A stretch of 18,134 nucleotides of DNA from Pyropia haitanensis (lineage: Eukaryota > Rhodophyta > Bangiophyceae > Bangiales > Bangiaceae). Location: contig SDUX01000118.1 of NCBI GenBank assembly GCA_008729055.1, positions 1-18,134 of the forward strand, in the 5' to 3' direction. How positions within the stretch are numbered: position 1 is the stretch's first letter; every line of letters starts with the position of its first letter. Below are positions 9,907 through 18,134 of this stretch, one piece after another. The position numbers and the translations under genes are program-made. The notes beneath the pieces are model-generated. The model had not been told where the DNA came from, made no database searches, and worked only from the letters and a program-made list of their open reading frames with translations.

Positions 9907-10117
9907 AAGGGGTGATGAGGTGGTCCAGCTGGGGTCCCGGAGAATTTGGAGGTGGTCTTGGTGTGTGAGGGGGGGGCGGCAGCAGCAGCTGGCGGGCGGG
10001 CGCGGGGACAGCGTGCGGAAGGGGGCAAGCGTGGGCGACCACACAGCAAAGGGCGTGCGATGAGTGTGTCCAGCCGAGGTACTCGGCGTGACTTGGCAGG
10101 ACGGGACCACCATGAGC

Positions 10118-10252
10118 GTGGGGTTGGGTTAAAATTTCAGGGGTGGGGTTGGGTTGCAGTTGCACCCAAGACCGTGAGCGTTGCAGGGTTCTGTGACTGG
10201 CTGAGAGGTGGCCACCGCCATGTATATAGAACCGACACCGTGGGGTTGGGTT
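10118..10252 (-). promoter_or_regulatory. Three copies of a 13-base GT-rich motif around the promoter
   Basis: GTGGGGTTGGGTT occurs exactly at 10118-10130, 10143-10155 and 10240-10252, all in the same orientation (AACCCAACCCCAC when read along the gene). One copy lies upstream of the TATA box and two downstream. The motif resembles telomere-repeat-like elements (telo-box type) that act as promoter sites in several eukaryotes. Three exact copies in 135 bases outside the poly-G blocks suggests a binding site. Confidence 0.55.
10223..10228 (-). promoter_or_regulatory. Candidate TATA box of the NTPase-nuclease gene
   Basis: TATATA, within TCTATATACATGG on the minus strand, is the only good TATA box near the gene. 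A start site about 30 bases downstream would fall near 10195, giving a leader of about 415 bases before ATG 9779. An ATG at 10221 overlaps the box and should lie upstream of the transcript. Another at 10113, in a different frame, could open an upstream reading frame or a spliced first exon. Confidence 0.5.
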
Positions 10253-10510
10253 CGCGCCGTTAGATTTGCCATGACGGCAGCCAGAAGTGCATTACTAAAC
10301 GGTCGATGGCAATTGTGCGTTCGATAGCAATTGTATGTGTGCATCCAAGGTTTTGCACTGCGACGCGAGACCGCGTGCGCCTGCCCGCGCTGTTGCGCGC
10401 GCGCTCTTTGGGGTGGGGGGGCGGGCGGGCGGCCTGGCGGGCCGGCGGGGAGGGGGAGGGGTGCGAGGTGGGAGAAGCGGCGCGCGAAGGGGGGCGGAAA
10501 GGGGTGCGCG

Positions 10511-10618
10511 GTCCGCCCTATCATTGCGCGCCGTGCACCCAGTGGGTGGTCCGCCCTATCATTGCGCGCCGCGCACCCAGTGGGTGGTCCGCCCTAACAT
10601 TGCGCGCCGCGCACCCAG
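10511..10618. repeat. Three tandem 38-bp repeats (third truncated)
   Basis: Copies are 10511-10548, 10549-10586 and 10587-10618 (32 bases). Each starts GTCCGCCCTA, continues with CATTGCGCGCC and then GCACCCAG. Differences are GTGC/GCGC and TATC/TAAC. They lie directly end to end with no spacers. They sit between the divergent minus-strand NTPase gene and the plus-strand genes to the right, so they could be a promoter minisatellite. Confidence 0.9.
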
Positions 10619-10904
10619 CCCCGGCCTGGCAGTGTCCTCCCCCCTACCGACACTCTCGGTCGCACAACACGCACCGCCTCTACCGGCAGCGCTCCCCCCC
10701 CCTCCCTGCGCGTACGGGCGCAGCGCTGACCGTCACGGCGTCCACGGCGTCTCTCCTCCCCCCCATGATTGCGGTCGGCAAGGGCACGCCTCCCTCCAGC
10801 ACCGCCGACTGCCACGGAGCGACTGGCTCAGCTGGGGGTGGGCGGGGGGCTTCGGGAGTGCGCGCCCCGGGTGGGGGGGGATGGACGGGGAACAGGGAGG
10901 TGAG

Positions 10905-10998
10905 GCCCACCCTTACGAGGCAGCGGGGGGGCGCGGGTTGTCGGGGGGGGAGCGATCTCCGGGGGCGGGGGGTGCCTTTACTGCCAACAGCAGCGGCG

Positions 10999-11036
<38 letters not shown>

Positions 11037-11176
11037 ACGGCAGAGGGCGGTTGAGTTGGGGGGGGGCGAGGGCGGGGGCGGTCCACCCGCACGAGGCTGG
11101 GGGGTGGCGCGGGGTGTGTGGGGTGGAGCGATCTTGGACGGGGGTGTCTGCTTACTCTGCTAGCAGCAGCGGAGGC
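10905..11176 (+). repeat. Diverged direct repeat, 176-bp period
   Basis: About 95 bases at 10905-11000 recur at 11081-11176, with the same 176-base offset at both ends (GYCCACCC...CACGAGG or TTACGAGG at one end, AGCAGCGG at the other). Translated, copy 1 reads HPYEAAGGRGLSGGERS and copy 2 HPHEAGGWRGVCGVERS, each followed by an SSG-rich tail. The two readings lie in different plus frames (3 and 2). The similarity could be DNA-level only, or it may mark a repeated exon or protein repeat at the start of the coiled-coil gene. Confidence 0.6.
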
Positions 11177-11519
11177 GGCGCCGACGGCGGCGGCGGCAGC
11201 GGCGGCGGCTGCGGCGGTGGTGACGGACGGGCGCCGCCGCTGGTACCAGCGGGCGCGGCGGTGCCCGTGGCGGCGGCCGCCGCCGCCCAGGCAGCGGCGA
11301 CCGCGTCGACGGGGGCGCCCCCCCCCCCCCCTTCCCCCGGCGGCCAGTGGCGGATGCCCGCCCCCCCCTCCCCACCACACCCGAGGCCGGGGCCACGCAC
11401 CCCACCCACGCCCACTCCCACCCCCCCTCCCCCCCCCCCCACGCCACCCCCCCCGCGGTAACCACCGCGCCCTCCCCCTCCCCCCCCCCCCCCCCTCCCC
11501 CTCTGCCCTCTCCGCGTCC
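11177..11519 (+). other. Possible upstream coding sequence of the coiled-coil gene
   Basis: Frame 2 reads APPLVPAGAAVPVAAAAAAQ and then ATASTGAPPPP before turning into Pro-only sequence and a stop at 11459-11461. The first part has the same Ala-rich character as the region downstream and may be an upstream exon. The rest of the interval is C-rich low complexity with no further signal. Confidence 0.3.
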
Positions 11520-12367
11520 CGCACGCTGCGGCGGCTCAGGGCGGCGCTTTCCGCCGTCAGCAGCTCCGTCGCGGAGACCGCCGTGGTGGCCGCCGACGTG
11601 GCCGCCGCGGCAGACGCCGCCGCGGAGGCCTCCCGGTGGGCGGTGGCGGGGCTGGACGCGCGGGCGGGGCGGCTGGAGGGGGCGACGGCGCGGCTGGCCG
11701 CCGCCGTGGGGGGGCAGGGGGGTTGGCTGTGAAGGTGGGTGGGGGGGGTGGACGCCCGGCTGGGTCGGCTGGAGGGGGTGCTGGGGGGGGGTGGGGGAGG
11801 GGGGGGGGGGGGGCGGCAGGCGCCGCCCCCGCCGACCGCCGCGGGGGGGGGGGTGAGGGGGGGGGGACGGCGGCGGCGGCGGCGGCAGCGGCGGACGGGT
11901 CCGCTGGGCACGCCGCGTCGGCGGCGGCGACGGCGGCGGCGGCGTCGTCGGCCGCCGCAGCGTCGGCCGCCGCGGCCGCCGACGCGGACTGCCTGCGGGC
12001 GGCGGTGGGGGCGGCCGAGGCGGTCGCCGCCGCCGTCACCGAGGCGGCCCGCACCGTCGCGGCCGCCGCGGCCGCGTCGGGCGCGTCGGCGGCGGCGGCG
12101 TCTGACACGGCGGCCGCGGCGGGGGCGTCGGCGGCGGGGGCGTCGGCGGCGGCCGCCACGGCGGGGGTGTCGGCGGCGGACGCGGCGGCCGCCGCCAATG
12201 CCGCCGCCTCGGCGTCGTGGGTGGGAGAGCGGGCGGTCGCGGGCGGCGCCGCCGCGGCGGCGGCGGCCGCCAAGCGATCCGAGGCGGCCGCTGCGGTGGC
12301 GGCGGCGGCGGCCTTCCGCGCGGGCGGGGCGGCGTCCAAGGCCGGCACCGCCGTGGCGGACGTCAAG

Positions 12368-12406
<39 letters not shown>

Positions 12407-13680
12407 GGTGCCGAGGCCGGGGCGGCCGCGGCGGCGGCGGCTGCTGACCGATCCGCCGCGGCCGCGGCCACTGCGGATGGCGCGGCGGGGCGGGCGGCGG
12501 CGGCGGTGGCGGCCGCCGCCGCCGCCGCGGAGCGGGCGGGGGTGGGCGCGGCGGCGGGGGGGGGGTCTGCTGCCGCCGCCGCCTCTGCCGCCGCCGTCTC
12601 CCGCCAGTCGGCCCGGGTGGCGGGGGAGGCGGCGGCGGCTGCGGCGGCTGCAGCGGCCGCGGCGGCGGCGGCGGCAGCGGGCGGTGCTGCCGCCGCCGCC
12701 ACCGCCCCCACCCCCCCCCTCACCTCCACCCCCGCCCCTTCCGCCCACGCCGCGTGCGCCGCCCGCCTCGACGCCCTCATCGGGGCCCTGTCCGCCACGT
12801 CCACCTCGGCGGTGGCGACGGCGGCGGAGCTCTCCCACCTCAAGGCCCTCGTCGGCCACCTCCTCCTCTCCCAGGCGGCCGCCGTCATCGCCGGCGTCCG
12901 GGACCAGGTGTCGACCATCACCAAGGAGGTGTGCCTGGCGATGCGCGCCTACGTGGCCGCCCGGGTGGCGGAGAACAATGGGCTGCTGGATGCGGTGCTG
13001 ACGGAGCGGGTGCCGGCGTACGCCGCGGCGGCCGCGGCGGGGGGGGGGTTTGTGCGGGTGCGCGCCTGGGGGGGGGGGGGGGGGGGGGAGAGGGGGTGGG
13101 GCAGGGGAGGGGGGACTGGCCGCATCGGCGGCAGATGCAGAGGCGGCGGCCGTGGCCGAGGCCGCCGTCGTTGGCGGGGAGGTGCGGGTGGCGGTCCCGG
13201 TCGGGGGAAGCGCGGGTGGGGAGGGTGGGGGGGGGGGGGGGGGGGGGTGGCCGCCGTCCCCGTGAGTGGCGTCTTTCGGGTCGCCCCGGGTGGCGCGCTG
13301 CTGCTGCCCGTGGCGGCAAGGGGCGCGTCGCCGGGTGGCGGGGTGCCCGAGCCGCCCGGGGGCGCCCCGGGGGGGGCCGCGGGGACGACGGCCGCCGCGT
13401 CCCCGAATGGGGGGCACCCCACCCCGGGCGATAGGGAGGCGGCGGGTACGGATAGCGGTGTGGGGGGGGGTGCGTTTGAGGGCGGCGCGCCCCCGGCGGC
13501 GGCGGCAGCGGCGTCGGCGGCGACGGGGGAGCGGCCTGGGGTGGACCTTGGGGGCGGGGGGGGCAAGGGGGTGAGAGTGGCCGCGGTGGGGGCGGGGGGG
13601 TGTGTGTGCAGGGGGGGAGAGGTGGGCCCCCGCCGCTGGGGCTTGGCGGCGCTCTATCCCGCGTGCTCAGTGCCTACTCT
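11520..13680 (+). pseudogene. Ala-rich coiled-coil protein gene, frame-interrupted
   Basis: Frame 3 from 11520 reads RTLRRLRAALSAVSSSVAET and DARAGRLEGATARLAAAV, meets TGA at 11730-11732, and resumes in the same frame as VDARLGRLEGVLGG. After the 15-G run at 11799-11813 the coding sense moves to frame 2 for about 1200 bases. That part is an extended Ala-rich helix with regularly placed Asp, Glu and Arg, ending in a more complex segment at 12761-13030: ARLDALIGALSATSTSAVAT, AELSHLKALVGHLLLSQAA, RDQVSTITKEVCLAMRAYVA, NNGLLDAVLTERVPAYA. After the 21-G run at 13068-13088 frame 3 takes over (GLAASAADAEAAAVAEAAVV). After the next 21-G run at 13227-13247 frame 2 returns (VAAVPVSGVFRVAPGGALLL). The heptad-like pattern supports a long coiled coil, perhaps structural or cytoskeletal. 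No family is recognised. It may be a decayed gene, or an intact one with miscounted G runs or introns. Confidence 0.5.
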
Positions 13681-14756
13681 GGGGACATTTCGGGGGGGGG
13701 GCGGAGGGGGGGGGGGGGGGGGAGGGGGGGGGCGCATACCGAGGGGGGTGACGGCGCGTGCGGTCCGCGGCCGTCTTGAGGGGGTGGGCGGCGCGGGGCG
13801 CTCTCTTTATTTCTTGAGGGGGGGAAGGGGAGGCCTGTGGGCGAGGAGGCGGCAGCCCCAACGGCTTTTTACTGCTTTCTTTTCCTGGCAGTGTGTGTGC
13901 TCTCTTCACTGCTCTGTGTCTGTTTTGCATTGGCTTGTGGGGGCGGCGATGGGGGGGGGGGGGCGTGACTGCCCGCCGATGCCGATGTGCCTGGCGGGGC
14001 CGGGTGCCGCCGCGTCGAGAGAGGGGGAGGGGGTGGGTGGGGAGGGTGGCGCCCCCCGCCCCGGTTGTCACGGCGGGATTGTAGGAGGGGGAGGCGCGCC
14101 AACCCCGACCCCTGTGCAGTCTGCCCGCTACCAGACACGGCCGCACTCTTATCCGAGACTGTCGTGGCGGGCTTGTGGGGGCGGGGGGGGTGCCGCTGCC
14201 CACCTCCGCAGCAAGGTGACCACGACCGGCCACTACAGCCCAGTCTCCGGTCCCCCCTCCAGCACTCGCAGCGGCGACCAGTCTTCCTTCGGAGCGCCTC
14301 CGCAGTGACGGCCAGTGCCGTCCATTGCTGTCGCCACCCCCGGGTGGGTCACTTGGTGCCGGCCATTGGCATCGGCCGAGTGCTACAAAATCTCACTGTG
14401 GCACCCGGAGCGGGACGCCCAGGCAGCACACCGTAGGTGTGCGGGGTGTGTGCGCATGGACATGTCTGTGGTGGGTGGGGGGGGGGGGTGGGGGGGGGCG
14501 TACAGGCCGATGAAAAGGGTGGGACCGGTGAGAGGCGGGGAGAATCGTGTAGGCTGGCAATTGGGGTGCAGCGCGTTCACAGGCGAAACCGGATTAGATG
14601 GCAGGAGCGGAGGGGGGACGAAGGGAGGGGGAGGGTTACCGACCCCAGTCGTAGCGGCGGCGGCAGTGATGGCGACGGCACAGGTGGTGGCAGCAGAAGG
14701 GCCCCCGGGTGGAGGAGACGTGGCTGCGGTCGCCCCGCGCGCCCACAGCACTTTGA
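13681..14756. other. No gene seen; intergenic or intronic
   Basis: G runs fill 13690-13730, and the composition is then mixed. A pyrimidine-rich stretch at 13871-13888 ending in CAG (13889-13891) resembles a 3' splice acceptor, but I see no believable exon after it. The open frames across 13870-14440 give Ser/Pro/Arg-rich translations without motifs. Confidence 0.4.
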
Positions 14757-15038
14757 AATTTCCTTGACGGAGCTTCAGAATCCTCCAAAGCTGGCAAGAG
14801 ACAGTTGGAACGATCTACAGCTCCACTGTGGAGGCTTTTCGATCTGCTTTTCCTCCCCGACGCGGATGACCCTTCTCAAGACCTTGAGACGATTGCTTTT
14901 CCGATCCAGCGCACACTGGGTGTTACAGAGATCTTTAGGAACCGTTCAAAACTGTTGCTGACTAGTAAAGAGCTGGGCAGGTCTTCTGGATTATTGCCAC
15001 GAAGCACCAAGAAAGCCCTTCGAGGTTTCTGGCACTGA
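14757..15038 (+). pseudogene. C-terminal gene fragment or last exon, unknown family
   Basis: Frame 3 is open from 14757 (after TGA at 14754-14756) to TGA at 15036-15038, about 93 codons without an ATG near the start. The translation is complex and protein-like: DGASESSKAGKRQLERS, LWRLFDLLFLPDADDPSQDL, TLGVTEIFRNRSKLLLTSK, ELGRSSGLLPRSTKKALRG. Base composition is much less GC-rich than the blocks either side, so it differs in origin from both the coiled-coil and the CTC1-like loci. A CACAG at 14745-14749 might be a splice acceptor. It could be a last exon of a gene with distant upstream exons, or a transposon or gene relic. Confidence 0.45.
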
Positions 15039-15168
15039 CGACCCCGCCAGCCTGCCTCCCCATCTGCACTCTGCACCCTGCCCGGCCCCATGCGTGGTGC
15101 AGTGATCGACCACGTCGTGGAAACTCCCCCTTCTTGCAAACGAGGGGCTGCTATGACCTCGAGATTTG

Positions 15169-15181
15169 CAGCCAATCAGCG
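15169..15181 (+). promoter_or_regulatory. CCAAT box upstream of the CTC1-like locus
   Basis: CAGCCAATCAGCG matches the NF-Y type CCAAT consensus including both flanks. It lies about 100 bases before the first coding-like frame of the CTC1-like locus (15273) and after the end of the fragment at 14757-15038, so it is well placed to serve the former. No TATA box is obvious between. Confidence 0.45.
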
Positions 15182-15272
15182 CACAGTTTGGGCCCAGTGT
15201 GGCGCTCGATCATCAGATCGGCCTTGCCGCCGTCCTCTCGCCACTGCACGTGGAGGGTGACAGTCGCGCTGT

Positions 15273-18134
15273 TTGTTAAAACTGGCGTCACTCCCCGAGT
15301 TGCTGGACGGATCGGCTGCAGCGGGCACACCGATCGGTCGCCACCGTCCTTCCGCGCCGCGATCCTTTCCCCGCCCGTACCTCTCGCCCCTCCCACGCAC
15401 CCCCCCGCCCATTTTCCCCGACCCCCCCCTCTATGGCGGTGGCGGCGCCGACGCCGCGGCGGCGGCGTGGCCGCTTGTACACCTTGCCGCTGCCGCGGGG
15501 GAGGGACCGCCGGGCGAGGATCCGCTGGCGGCCGCCGCGCCGACGGTAGCACCCGCCCCGGGGCGCCCGCTTGGCGGCTTGATGGGGGGGACGGCGGGCG
15601 GAGGGCTCCCGACGTCGGGCCCGTCCCCGCCGCGGTCCCCGAAGCGCCCGTCGGGGCTCGCCCGTCGCACCGACGGGCGTCGTGTCCCTCCGCCCTCCCC
15701 CGCCGCGGGCGCCGCCCCCCCTCCGAGGGTGGCCGCCATGACCTGCCTCCTCTCCCGGGCGCTGCTGTCGGTGGAGCGGTGGTCCGCGGCTTGGCCGGAC
15801 CTCTACCTCGCCGCCGTCTGAGCGCTGCTGCGGGCGGTGCCAGACGCGACGGCGGGCGGCGGCGGCGGCGGCGACTGCGGCGGGTGGCGGCGGCCGGTGC
15901 CGACGGCGGGAGCGGTGGCGGCTTCCGCTCCCCCACCCCCCCGGCATTCACCGTGGTGCCCGACGTGGTCGGCGGGGGCCTCGGGCCCCCCTGCCGGTTG
16001 CCGCGGCGGCTTCGGCACCCGTCGGCACCCCCCCTCCGCCCGTCCCCCCGTGGTGCGGGCGGCGGTGCGGCGGCTAGTGCAGCAGCTCGGGCGGTAGGCG
16101 GCCTCCCTCGCCGCCCGCGTGCCGGTGGCCCACGGGGGGGCCGCCGCCGACCGGCTGGCGTTGTTTTGAGTCGCTTGTGGCGGTGCTGGCGGCCGAGGCG
16201 GGCCGGCTCCGCGTGGATCTCCTCCGCATCGAGACGCGGGTGCATTATGGGGTGGCGGCGCTGACGCTTGGCCAGTCGGTGGCGGCGGTGGCGGTGGCGG
16301 TGGCGGTGGCGGCGGCGGCGGCGGCGGCGGCAGTGGCGGCGGCGGTGGGGGTGGGGGTGGGGGTGGTGGTGGTGGTGGTGGTGGTGGTGGTGGTGGTGGT
16401 GGTGGTGGTGGTGGTGGTGGTGGTGGGGGCGGGGCGGGATGGGGGTGGCCCCCTGGTGGTGCTCGTCTTCTTTGGCAGCCGCCCCGCGGCGCGGTGGCTC
16501 CCCTTTGTGGCCGTCGGCGACGCCCTCCTCCTGACTGCTGCGGCGGTGGGGGTGGTGCCCAGCTTAGGGGGCGGGCAGGTGCTCCGCGTCACCCGCGGCG
16601 TCCCGGTTGGCGCGGCTCCCTGCGCGGGCGGGGGCGGGCGAAATGGGTGGGGGGGGGGCTGGGGGGGGGGGGGGGTGCCCAGACCCGTGCCGCCGCGGGG
16701 GGGGTCCCCGCCGTGCGCGGTGCCGCCAGGGGGGGGGCGGGCGGCCAAGCGCCGCCGCCTGGCGGACAACACCCCGGACGCGGCGGCGGCGGCGGCAACA
16801 GCGGCGGGGGTGGGGGGGGCGGCGGCCGCCGCCACGGCCGCCCCGGCCGCCCCCGCCCCCGCCGTGGACGCCACCAGCGGCGCTCCCGCCCTCGCCGTGG
16901 GGTCGGCCCCCGGCCGGAGGTGGCGCCGGCGGGGGTGCGGCGGCCGCCGCCACCTCTGCTCCCCCACCCGTCCCCGCCCCCCCCGGCCCGTCCCCCCTCC
17001 CACCGCCGCCGCGGCCGCCGCCGTGGCCACCGCCGTCCCCATCCCCACCCCTCCCGCCCCCACTGCGATGCCGCCGTCCGGCCCCGCCCCCGTCGCCCCC
17101 GCCGCCGCTTCCGCGTCCGCCACCGCCGCCGCCGCCGCCACCTGCCGCTGCCGCGTCCGCCGCGACCGACTTTGCCGCCTAACTCGCCTCTTGTGACGCC
17201 CCACCTATCCCACTATGACGGCACCGTGACGGCGGTGCTGGGCCACGGGCGGTAAACCCTCGACGGGAGCCTCCTGCTGCACACCACAGCGTACGCGGGC
17301 TGGGCGGGCCTCCCCGAGCACGCGGGGGGGGCCCTTCGGCCGGGGGCGGTGCTGGCCGTCCCGCCACGCGGTGGTGGTGTGCCGCCGGTGGCGGGTGGCG
17401 GGGCTCTTTGAGGGCGCGCGTACGTCCGTTGGGGTCGTGACGTTTGCGCCGCCTGCCGGGGGGGGGGGGGGGTGTGGGGGATAGGGCTGGGGTGGGGGGG
17501 GTGGGCGGGGTGGGGGGGGGCTGTGTGGACGGGCTGTAACGTCGGCGCCGGCGGCGCCGGCGGCGGCACCTTTGGGGACGCTTCCGCCGTTGCCTCCGGC
17601 GGCGTGGCCAGTGGCGGTGGCCCTCCCCCCTCCTTCCCTCCCCGTGTCCTTTCGGGAGGTCAAGCGGGCGTCCCCCAGGGCGCCGCTGTGGTGCGCCCTC
17701 CGCCCCGCTGAGCTCCTCTGGGCCGAGGAGGTCTATACCCGCCCTCGGTGACAAGTTCCGCCCGTGGCTGGTGGAGGGCGCTGGGGGGGGGGGCGGGGGT
17801 GCCCGCCGCCCCTGCCACCCCTGCGGCCCCTGCCGCCGCCGCCGCCGACGCCACCGCCACCGCCGTTGACGCCACTACCGCCACCGCCGTCGACGCCACT
17901 GCCCGCCGCCGCCGCCCACGCCGGCGTCCCTGGGGTGGGGATGGGGGGGGATGCGACGGGGGGGGGGGGGGGGCGGGGGGGTGCCCGCCGGCTCCTCGTG
18001 TGGCTGTTGCCCGCCCCCGCACGTGTGGGGGGCGGGGGCGGGGCCATCGGGGGGGGGAGGGGGGGACCGACTCGATCGTGCCCTGGGACGAGGACACGGA
18101 GGAGTGGCGGCGGCGGCGGCGGCGGCGGCGGCAG
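15273..18134 (+). pseudogene. CTC1-like (CST telomere-capping) OB-fold protein, interrupted; runs off window
   Basis: Frame 3 from 15273 (no ATG; first codon TTG) gives WPLVHLAAAAGEGPPGEDPL and CLLSRALLSVERW. TGA at 15819-15821 and TAG at 16095-16097 interrupt it, but sense continues in the same frame. At 16164-16169, TTTTGA ends ADRLALF, and skipping one T restores ESLVAVLAAEAGRLRVDLL in frame 1. At 16450-16620 an OB-fold-like strand set reads PLVVLVFFGSRPAARWLPF, VAVGDALLLTAAAV, GGGQVLRVTRG. A basic AKRRRLADNTPD follows after a Gly-rich linker. At 17195-17459 a second OB-like unit reads HYDGTVTAVLGHGR, TAA (17253-17255), TLDGSLLLHTTAYAGW, GGALRPGAVLAV, then after a one-base shift near 17360 RHAVVVCRRWRVAGLFEG and ARTSVGVVTFAPP. 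The order and wording of these strands resemble plant-type CTC1, the large CST subunit that binds single-stranded telomeric DNA. Frame 1 at 17638-17748 adds SFREVKRASPRAPLWCALRP; a shift then gives LGDKFRPWLVEGA. This is family-pattern recognition only. Another OB-fold protein is possible. Confidence 0.5.
16362..16424 (+). repeat. (GGT)21 microsatellite
   Basis: Twenty-one perfect GGT units, preceded by GCG and GGGGGT runs. In frame 1 it encodes about 21 consecutive Val directly between an Ala-rich helix and the first OB-like segment of the CTC1-like locus. The length is a multiple of three, so it keeps frame, but it would insert an unusually hydrophobic stretch. Confidence 0.9.

Noticed and set aside
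10511..10618. CRISPR array
   Set aside because: The 38-bp units are directly adjacent with no spacers, and the context is eukaryotic.
10913..13417. 834-codon minus-strand frame and other antisense frames over the coiled-coil gene
   Set aside because: They are mirror images of the Ala-rich plus-strand codons, with Arg/Pro/Gly runs and no complex segment.
16647..16682. Mini-introns of the form GT-(G)n-AG, for example 16647-16682 and 14471-14505
   Set aside because: The pairs are easy to find by chance in G-rich DNA. The best test case, 13052-13104 in the coiled-coil gene, does not restore the frame when removed, and 16647-16682 is 36 bases, so it changes nothing.
17253..17255. Reassigned genetic code with TAA/TAG read as Gln
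   Set aside because: TGA also appears in frame at other sites, and the intact central gene ends at TAG, so no single known code explains all the stops.
1..18134. tRNA, rRNA or organelle genes
   Set aside because: I saw no tRNA-like cloverleaf with TTCRA-type arm and no rRNA-like conserved stretch when reading both strands. A covariance-model scan would be needed to exclude them.

Overview
The window looks like nuclear DNA from a GC-rich eukaryote, such as a protist, an alga or an early-diverging fungus. Reasons: the coding-like segments are rich in Ala, Gly, Pro and Val homopolymers, there are long G, C, GCC and GGT tracts, a TATA box and a CCAAT box are visible, and nothing resembles a bacterial operon. 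The lineage cannot be fixed from the sequence alone.

Base composition is a strong mosaic. Bases 1-1370 and about 14750-15400 are of ordinary composition, and 6400-10300 is moderately GC-rich. The rest (about 1370-6300, 10400-14750 and 15400-18134) is extremely GC-rich. Long open frames in those blocks are mostly a by-product of composition, so I called coding only where the translation is complex enough to be believable.

The one intact gene is on the minus strand at 6570-9779. It encodes a protein of about 1069 residues with a helical N-terminal region, a P-loop NTPase core and a C-terminal nuclease-like domain. This matches the Crinkler/RHS class of eukaryotic NTPase-nuclease proteins. Its promoter region (10118-10252) has a TATA box and three identical 13-base telomere-like motifs.

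Right of it, on the plus strand, are an Ala-rich coiled-coil gene (11520-13680), an isolated C-terminal gene fragment (14757-15038), and at 15273-18134 what looks like a CTC1-like telomere-capping protein with two OB-fold segments. Left of it, on the minus strand, a helical-repeat-like gene (5305-6650) abuts and overlaps the 3' end of the intact gene. A further plus-strand low-complexity coding region lies at 1380-4490. All of these flanking genes are broken by frame changes, and three of them carry in-frame stops, while the central gene is clean. That contrast is the main message: either these are decaying genes around an active or recently arrived effector-like gene, or the consensus is unreliable in homopolymers. 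The two can be separated by resequencing.

Repeats include an exact-length 185-bp tandem duplication, a 38-bp tandem triplicate, an 18-bp triplicate, a diverged 176-bp-period duplication, a T-loop hairpin and two GGT microsatellites.
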